From Clostridiales bacterium (lineage in GTDB: Bacteria; Bacillota; Clostridia; Oscillospirales; Oscillospiraceae), in contig DQDL01000062.1 of NCBI GenBank assembly GCA_003533405.1, positions 1 through 10,631 of the forward strand: a DNA stretch of 10,631 bases, in the 5' to 3' direction. Positions 6,372-10,631 of the stretch are shown in pieces. Both the position numbers and the translations under genes were made by a program. Numbering within the stretch: the stretch's first letter is position 1; each line of letters opens with the position of its first letter. A model generated the notes under the pieces. That model made no database searches and was not told the origin of the DNA. It worked only from the letters and a program-made list of their open reading frames with translations.

Positions 6372-7466
6372 TCAAGCACCTCCCTGAATTTCGTTTCCCT
6401 TATTGAATATAAGCCCCTCGGTCTTGAGCTCCATTATGATGAGCAGGCCGATAGGCAGTGCAAACATTCCTATGCCGCCGGCAAGCTTGAGGCCGACCCA
6501 CAGGCACAAAAGCGTTGCCAGCGGATGCAGTCCCACCTGCTTGCCGACTATCTTCGGCTCAGCATACTGGCGCACGATGATGACTACTGCCCACAGCACC
6601 GCAAGCCCGATGCCGACGCCTATCTGTCCCTGCAAAAGCTTTATCGCCGCCCACGGTGCAAGCACAAGTCCCGAGCCGACAATAGGCAGAATATCGAACA
6701 CTGCGACGAGCAGCGCAATGACGATGGCATTGTCGACGCCGATGATGAGAAGTCCGACGGCTATCTGCGCAAAGGTCATGAGCAGAATGAGCATATACGA
6801 CTTGAGGTATTTGCCAATGATAACGCCCAGCGCACGCTTTGCCGTGCGCACGATAGTCTGTGCCTTTTCCGGCAGCACGCCGAGTACGGCTTTCGATATT
6901 CCGTCATAGTCAAGTGCGAAGAATATCGACGCTATGATGCAGATGACCGTTGCCAAAAAGAAATTTGGCAGCCCTGCGCCGATGGCGGATATCCAACCGA
7001 GTACGGTGACGGAAAAGTTCATGACCGCACTGCTGAATGCGGACATGATATCCGGCAGTGCCGCCTCGACACTTGAGCGCAGCTCGGGGTTATAGCGCTC
7101 GAGTCTCGTCAGCGCATCGTTCACTACCTCCGTTGCCCACGGCTGAATGGTGTCGGTGAACATTCCCGGCAGCTTCGTCGCCCAGTCGGCGACAAAGGAC
7201 ACAACACCGAACACCGCAAGCACCAATAGCCCCGCTATGAGCACATAGCACAGCACCACCAGCAGCACCGTCAGAAACTTTTTGTTGACCTTCAGCTTCT
7301 GTGTTATTTTCCTTGCAAGCGCCTGCATCGGCAGTGCTACCGCAAGCGCAACGAGAAACGGTGTCAGCGGCCCAAGCAGGTACTTTATAAAAAGCGCCGC
7401 AATCAAAATTATCGCTGCCCAATAGGCGAATTTCAGAAGAAAACTCTTGTATTTTGCCTGTTCCAT
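6372..7466 (-). CDS. AI-2E family (UPF0118) membrane protein, YtvI-like
   Basis: The 364-aa protein has about eight hydrophobic segments: two near the N-terminus, one at 65-92, a soluble stretch at about 95-145, then several to the end. Family signatures are DILPIVGSG (258-266) followed by the LAPW region, and EPKIVGKQVGLHP (303-315) with GLKLAGGIG after it. The pattern is closest to the sporulation-associated YtvI branch of the AI-2E family. Family members have been linked to autoinducer-2 export or Na+/H+ exchange, so the name does not settle the substrate. ATG 7464-7466 follows AGGTGG at 7474-7479 with a 7-nt gap. The gene is first in the riboswitch-controlled unit and abuts the ATPase gene, which suggests an ion-related task; that is inference. 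Confidence 0.9.
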   Translation of the reverse strand: MEQAKYKSFLLKFAYWAAIILIAALFIKYLLGPLTPFLVALAVALPMQALARKITQKLKVNKKFLTVLLVVLCYVLIAGLLVLAVFGVVSFVADWATKLPGMFTDTIQPWATEVVNDALTRLERYNPELRSSVEAALPDIMSAFSSAVMNFSVTVLGWISAIGAGLPNFFLATVICIIASIFFALDYDGISKAVLGVLPEKAQTIVRTAKRALGVIIGKYLKSYMLILLMTFAQIAVGLLIIGVDNAIVIALLVAVFDILPIVGSGLVLAPWAAIKLLQGQIGVGIGLAVLWAVVIIVRQYAEPKIVGKQVGLHPLATLLCLWVGLKLAGGIGMFALPIGLLIIMELKTEGLIFNKGNEIQGGA

Positions 7467-7531
7467 TAAATGACCACCTGTAATTATTTTAGACTTTTAA
7501 AATAGAAACTATAAAAAGCTGACGAGCGCTT

Positions 7532-7657
7532 CGAGCGAGATAAAATGTGGTCAGGTCGTCTGAAAGACCACAGGGAATACTTTGTGTATTTCCAAGGTCT
7601 TTCAGGCGTCATGGGCGCATTTTGGCCGACCAAAACCGATAGGGGGCTCGGCTCTCG
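7532..7657. repeat. Large imperfect palindrome in the leader of the AI-2E/ATPase operon
   Basis: The interval 7467-7672 between riboswitch terminator and start codon has no gene. It holds nested complementary blocks: CTGAAAGACC (7560-7569) with GGTCTTTCAG (7596-7605), GGAATAC (7574-7580) with GTATTTCC (7586-7593), AAAATGTG (7542-7549) with CGCATTTT (7616-7623), and a looser outer match CGAGCGAG (7532-7539) with 7647-7657. The whole folds into one long interrupted hairpin. No U run follows it on either strand, so it is not a terminator. It may be a structured mRNA leader or a small palindromic mobile repeat. Confidence 0.6.
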
Positions 7658-7666
7658 TTAGCGAAT

Positions 7667-7709
7667 AAAAAAAAGACTTTTACGACATATTGTTTGTCGT
7701 AAAAGTCTT
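7667..7709 (-). terminator. Riboswitch expression-platform terminator
   Basis: On the minus strand there is a perfect 15-bp stem (7695-7709 with 7673-7687) around a 7-nt loop, ending in a run of eight U (7667-7674, two within the stem). Its 5' arm contains CUUUUA (7700-7705), which also closes helix P1 of the riboswitch, so the two structures exclude each other. It doubles as the only terminator visible behind the TRIC-family gene. Confidence 0.92.
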
Positions 7710-7800
7710 GCAAATACCAATAAAGTACCCGATGCACCGAGTCAAATGACTGCGATGACGACACACCGGACGCATAAAATGCGCAAGCTACTCCCTTTTA
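7700..7800 (-). ncRNA. yybP-ykoY family riboswitch (Mn2+ sensor)
   Basis: The minus-strand RNA begins UAAAAGGGAGUAGC (7787-7800) and ends GCAAGACUUUUA (7700-7711), the two conserved segments of the yybP-ykoY family, and UAAAAG pairs with CUUUUA as helix P1. Between them are a hairpin CGCAU/AUGCG (7771-7783), a helix CCGGUG (7764-7769) with CAUCGG (7729-7734), and a hairpin AGUC/GACU capped by AUUU within 7735-7757. Known members bind Mn2+ in the docked loops. Since P1 uses part of the terminator stem, metal binding should prevent termination, making this an ON switch for the downstream AI-2E and ATPase genes. Assigned by motif and fold, not by covariance model. Confidence 0.82.
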
Positions 7801-7804
7801 GGTA

Positions 7805-7834
7805 ACTATAGCATATTTTTCCCGCAGCTGTCAA
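7805..7834 (-). promoter_or_regulatory. Strong sigma-A promoter of the riboswitch operon
   Basis: On the minus strand, TTGACA (7829-7834) and TATAGT (7805-7810) are separated by 18 bp. The -35 overlaps the stop codon of the TRIC-family gene (7831-7833). Predicted start is near 7798, at the 5' edge of the riboswitch. Confidence 0.85.
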
Positions 7835-8466
7835 TCAAATTTTACGCTCGGCAAATTCCATTTATATGCCGTTGCCAGTACTCTGACGGCAAAGATGAAC
7901 ACCATGCCGATGACGGCGGAAAGAATGTCATTAACGCCCCAGATATGCAGCAGATAGTACAAAATGCCGCCGCTTAAAGATGCCACGGCGTAGACATGCT
8001 TTCTGAGCACCTTGGGCATCTTGTTTATCATCATGTCACGCAGCATGCCGCCGCCCACGCCGGTTATAACGCCGAGGGTGAGTATCAAAATGACATTGTC
8101 GCTCACGCCCATTGCGGTATTCATGCCGGAAACGGTGAACACTCCGAGGCCGACTGCGTCAAAGATGTTGTTTATCTCGGACAGCTTGTCCTTGTTTGCA
8201 AAGTACTTCTCTTTTCTTATATAGGCGTCGAAAAACACTATCAGCGACGCAAGCACCGCCGCAAGCAGGTACCAGTAGCTCACGAACATTCTCGGTGGGA
8301 GCTGACCGAGCAGCACATCACGGATAACTCCGCCGCCGAGCGCCGTGATAACGCCCAGAAACAGCACGCCGAAGATATCCGCATGGCGCTTTATCGCCGC
8401 CATAGCCCCCGACACGGCAAACGCCGCCGCACCGATGAGCTCAAGCACAAACATCGTATTTTCCAT
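7831..8466 (-). CDS. TRIC/UPF0126 family membrane protein (bacterial cation channel family)
   Basis: The 211-aa integral membrane protein is built of two homologous halves of about three helices each plus a seventh helix. The halves carry the paired signatures FAVSG...ALGGGVIRD (16-50) and FTVSG...GVGGGMLRD (110-144), typical of the UPF0126 (YicG/YadS) family. Prokaryotic members are structural homologues of trimeric intracellular cation (TRIC) channels; some relatives have also been linked to glycine transport, so the substrate is open. The start is taken as ATG 8464-8466, overlapping the ychF stop by one base (TGATG); GTG 8467-8469 in the same frame is possible and would add one residue. 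There is no Shine-Dalgarno site, so translation probably depends on ribosomes finishing ychF. Confidence 0.9.
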   Translation of the reverse strand: MENTMFVLELIGAAAFAVSGAMAAIKRHADIFGVLFLGVITALGGGVIRDVLLGQLPPRMFVSYWYLLAAVLASLIVFFDAYIRKEKYFANKDKLSEINNIFDAVGLGVFTVSGMNTAMGVSDNVILILTLGVITGVGGGMLRDMMINKMPKVLRKHVYAVASLSGGILYYLLHIWGVNDILSAVIGMVFIFAVRVLATAYKWNLPSVKFD

Positions 8467-9557
8467 CACACATTAAATCTGAACAGCGTTACATCTCCGT
8501 CATGCATGACATAGTCCTTGCCCTCGCTGCGGACTAAGCCCTTTTCCTTTGCAGCCGCCATGCTGCCGCACTCACGCAGATCGTCAAAGGCGACGATCTC
8601 GGCACGGATGAAGCCACGCTCAAAGTCAGTATGTATCTTGCCTGCCGCCTGAGGTGCCTTAGTACCCTTCCTTATAGTCCATGCCCTGCACTCGTCCGGT
8701 CCGCAGGTGAGGAAGGATATAAGCCCCAGCAGAGCATACGAGCACTTTATCATGCGGTCAAGACCCGACTGCTCCATGCCCATCTCCTCAAGGAACATTT
8801 CACGCTCCTCCGGCTCAAGGGCGGCTATCTCCTCTTCGAGCTTTGCGCAGATAGGCAGCACCTGTGCGCCCTCTGCCTCGGCAATGGTGCAAAGCTGCTT
8901 GTAGTAGTCGTTGTTCTCGTAATCGGATATGCCGTTTTCGTCCATATTTGCGGCGTAGATGATGGGCTTGATGGTCAGCAGGTCGCTCGTTGCGATAAGC
9001 TCCATGTCGTCCGGCTCGCACTCGTAGCTGCGAACGCTCTTGCCCTCGTTAAGGTGCTCCAAAAGGCCCTTGAAAACCTCGGCCTCGTGCAGATACTTCT
9101 TGTCGCCCTTGGCGTTTTTGTTTGCCTTTTCGATGCGGCGCTCGACCATCTCCATGTCGGCCATGATAAGCTCAAGGTCAATGATCTCAACATCACGCTT
9201 GGGGTCTGTGCCGCCCTCGACATGGATGACATTCTCATCGTCAAAGCAGCGCACGACATGGACGATAGCGTCGGTGTTGCGGATGTTCGACAGGAACTTG
9301 TTGCCCAGTCCCTCGCCCTTGGATGCACCCTTTACAAGACCTGCGATGTCGACAAACTCGATGACGGCAGGTGTGTACTTCTTCGGCTCGTAAATTGAGG
9401 CGAGAAAATCAAGGCGCTCGTCGGGCACGGTCACCATGCCGACATTGGGCTCTATCGTGCAGAACGGGTAGTTGGCCGACTCCGCTCCTGCGTTGGTGAT
9501 AGCGTTAAAAAGCGTGGACTTGCCGACATTCGGCAGACCTACGATACCTAATTTCAT
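8466..9557 (-). CDS. ychF: Redox-regulated ATPase YchF (OLA1 family)
   Basis: The 363-aa length equals that of E. coli YchF. The P-loop GLPNVGKST is at residues 7-15. The G3 region is DIAGLVKGASKGEGLG, and the usual GTPase NKxD is replaced by NMDE, the change that makes YchF prefer ATP. A helical coiled segment (ERRIEKANKNAK) lies mid-protein, and the C-terminal TGS-like domain shows AWTIRKGTKAPQAAGKIH and FERGFIRAEIV. YchF binds ribosomes and is tied to stress and redox responses; its exact job is unsettled. The start is ATG 9555-9557, giving the canonical MKLGIVG beginning with GAGGAG just upstream; longer in-frame starts fall inside the hairpin behind ftsH and would add non-conserved residues. 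It sits between ftsH and the TRIC gene in one run. Confidence 0.97.
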   Translation of the reverse strand: MKLGIVGLPNVGKSTLFNAITNAGAESANYPFCTIEPNVGMVTVPDERLDFLASIYEPKKYTPAVIEFVDIAGLVKGASKGEGLGNKFLSNIRNTDAIVHVVRCFDDENVIHVEGGTDPKRDVEIIDLELIMADMEMVERRIEKANKNAKGDKKYLHEAEVFKGLLEHLNEGKSVRSYECEPDDMELIATSDLLTIKPIIYAANMDENGISDYENNDYYKQLCTIAEAEGAQVLPICAKLEEEIAALEPEEREMFLEEMGMEQSGLDRMIKCSYALLGLISFLTCGPDECRAWTIRKGTKAPQAAGKIHTDFERGFIRAEIVAFDDLRECGSMAAAKEKGLVRSEGKDYVMHDGDVTLFRFNV

Positions 9558-9569
9558 GTTCTTCTCCTC

Positions 9570-9600
9570 AAATTTGGGCAGCCGATGGCTGCCCAAATTT
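9570..9600. promoter_or_regulatory. Perfect 14-bp hairpin between ftsH and ychF
   Basis: AAATTTGGGCAGCC (9570-9583) pairs perfectly with 9587-9600 around a 3-nt loop. On the minus strand it begins 5 nt after the ftsH stop codon and ends directly before the ychF ribosome binding site. The 3' side has only three U before GAGGAG, so it would be a weak terminator in the ftsH direction. It may adjust the ftsH:ychF ratio by partial termination, mRNA processing or 3' end protection. On the plus strand it has a good T run but no gene reads into it. Confidence 0.7.
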
Positions 9601-9605
9601 TTATA

Positions 9606-10631
9606 TTACTCTTTGTTTTCTTCCTCGGGCTTATCTTCGGGCCGGTCGCTGATGCCTGCGGTGGGGTCGGCTGCGGGCTCGTCGTCAAAGCGGGCGATCT
9701 TTCTTGCGGGGCGCTCGATGGTGATGTCATTATGCGCCTTTCTTGCTGCTTTCTCACTTTCGGGCATGAACTCATGATGCTCAAAGTAGTAATTAAACTC
9801 ATCGGCATCCATAGTCTCGTTAACGAGCAGGTACTCGGCTATCGCACGAAGCTCGTCGGCGTGCTCGGTGAGTATCTTCTCACACAGAGCCGAGGCCTCG
9901 TCGAATATGCGCTTGACCTCCTCGTCGATGAGGCCGGCAGTCTCCTCGGAGTAGCTCTTGGTCGTGCCGAAGTCACGGCCGATGAAGATGCTGTGGTCGG
10001 AGCTGTCGTACAGGATAGGTCCTAACTTTTCGGACATACCGTAGCGCATGACCATGCTTCTTGCGATGTTGCTGGCCTGCTGGATATCGCCGGAAGCGCC
10101 GGTGGAGATATCATCAAGGAACAGCTTTTCGGCGATCCTGCCGCCGAGAGCCATGACGATACTCTCAAACATCTCGCTCTTGGACTTGAAGTTCTCCAGA
10201 TCCTCCTGCGGGCGGAACAGCGTGAAGCCGCCTGCCATACCGCGGGGGATGATGGTTATATAGTGCACGGGATCGACATTCTTAAGATATCTGCCCGCAA
10301 CGGCGTGTCCGGACTCATGGTAAGCGGTCAGGCGCTTTGCCTTGTCGCTCATCTTGCGACTCTTTTTCTCGGGGCCCATCTCGACCTTGAGGATAGCCTC
10401 CTCGCAGTCTTCCATGGTGATGAAGCGATGCTTGCGGCGAACGGCAAGCAACGCCGCCTCGTTCATGAGGTTTTCAAGGTCAGCACCCGAGAAGCCGGGA
10501 GTGCCCTTTGCGATGCTGTTGAGGTCGACATCCTCGGCGAGCACCTTGCCTCTTGCATGTATCTTGAGTATCGCCTCACGACCCTTGATATCGGGAAGAC
10601 CCACATAGACCTGACGGTCGAAGCGGCCGGG
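9606..10631 (-). CDS. ftsH: ATP-dependent zinc metalloprotease FtsH (N-terminal part outside the window)
   Basis: The last 341 codons are present; the frame runs off the right edge. FtsH is a membrane-anchored hexameric AAA+ protease that degrades misfolded membrane proteins and some regulators. Visible parts, numbered from the edge: the second region of homology with both arginine fingers (PGRFDR, 1-6), the AAA lid (GTPGFSGADLENLMNEAALLA, about 43-63), the zinc motif H105-E-S-G-H109 in AYHESGHAVAG, and the third ligand D182 in TGASGDI. The M41 protease domain continues to about 300. A short, acidic, proline-containing tail ends in PEEENKE. Walker A and B and the transmembrane helices lie beyond the window. 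The stop is TAA 9606-9608. It is the first visible gene of the ftsH-ychF-TRIC run. Confidence 0.97.
   Translation of the reverse strand, partial: PGRFDRQVYVGLPDIKGREAILKIHARGKVLAEDVDLNSIAKGTPGFSGADLENLMNEAALLAVRRKHRFITMEDCEEAILKVEMGPEKKSRKMSDKAKRLTAYHESGHAVAGRYLKNVDPVHYITIIPRGMAGGFTLFRPQEDLENFKSKSEMFESIVMALGGRIAEKLFLDDISTGASGDIQQASNIARSMVMRYGMSEKLGPILYDSSDHSIFIGRDFGTTKSYSEETAGLIDEEVKRIFDEASALCEKILTEHADELRAIAEYLLVNETMDADEFNYYFEHHEFMPESEKAARKAHNDITIERPARKIARFDDEPAADPTAGISDRPEDKPEEENKE

Noticed and set aside
6270..7076. A 268-codon plus-strand open frame across the AI-2E/ATPase junction
   Set aside because: The translation is rich in charged, Cys and Tyr residues without hydrophobic or domain pattern, and it is antisense to two well supported membrane proteins.
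7491..7682. The 9-mer AGACTTTTA at 7491-7499 and again at 7674-7682, which could offer an alternative partner for the terminator arm
   Set aside because: Nine AT-rich bases about 180 nt apart can occur by chance, and a perfect local 15-bp stem would outcompete the distant pairing.
9558..9596. A 13-residue N-terminal extension of YchF
   Set aside because: The extra codons come from the hairpin behind ftsH and the ribosome binding site; MKLGIVG with a 363-aa product is the family's normal start and length.
1..10631. CRISPR arrays, tRNA or rRNA genes, insertion sequences, phage or defence genes
   Set aside because: I saw no regularly spaced repeats, no cloverleaf-like sequence, no transposase or integrase motifs and no defence-type proteins; the genes are mostly housekeeping and transport.

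Overview
The window reads as ordinary chromosomal DNA of a Gram-positive, probably clostridial bacterium (Bacillota, perhaps the Oscillospiraceae/Ruminococcaceae group). The reasons are a T-box leader in front of a short threonyl-tRNA synthetase, a yybP-ykoY-type riboswitch, a YtvI-like AI-2E family protein, a lipoprotein-type substrate-binding protein and AGGAGG-type ribosome binding sites. The assignment is inferred from gene content and style; there is no rRNA or other marker to fix it.

Left part (1-1733, plus strand): the 3' end of an amino-acid ABC transporter ATPase gene, a DapF-fold amino-acid racemase that starts inside the ATPase stop codon (TAATG), and a lipoprotein substrate-binding protein. 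The binding protein appears to be circularly permuted: the segment that normally closes this family sits directly after its lipobox, and the protein stops where that segment should begin. A 19-bp inverted repeat ends the operon and also serves the convergent thrS gene.

Right part (1740-10631, minus strand, read from high to low coordinates): ftsH (3' part), ychF and a TRIC/UPF0126 membrane protein form one run. Next comes a strong promoter and a yybP-ykoY (Mn2+) riboswitch with a competing terminator, then about 200 nt holding a large imperfect palindrome, then an AI-2E/YtvI-like membrane protein joined without a gap (TGAATG) to an 882-aa P2A-type Ca2+/Mn2+-transporting ATPase. A second strong promoter at the end of the ATPase gene drives a T-box leader with its terminator, then thrS.

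How it fits together: each minus-strand unit begins with a riboregulator whose terminator is also the only visible terminator for the unit upstream. The Mn2+ riboswitch suggests that the ATPase, and possibly the AI-2E protein, serve in Mn2+ (or Ca2+/Mn2+) export. The most unusual items are the permuted binding protein, the racemase coupled to its transporter, and the AI-2E protein/ATPase pair behind a metal riboswitch.
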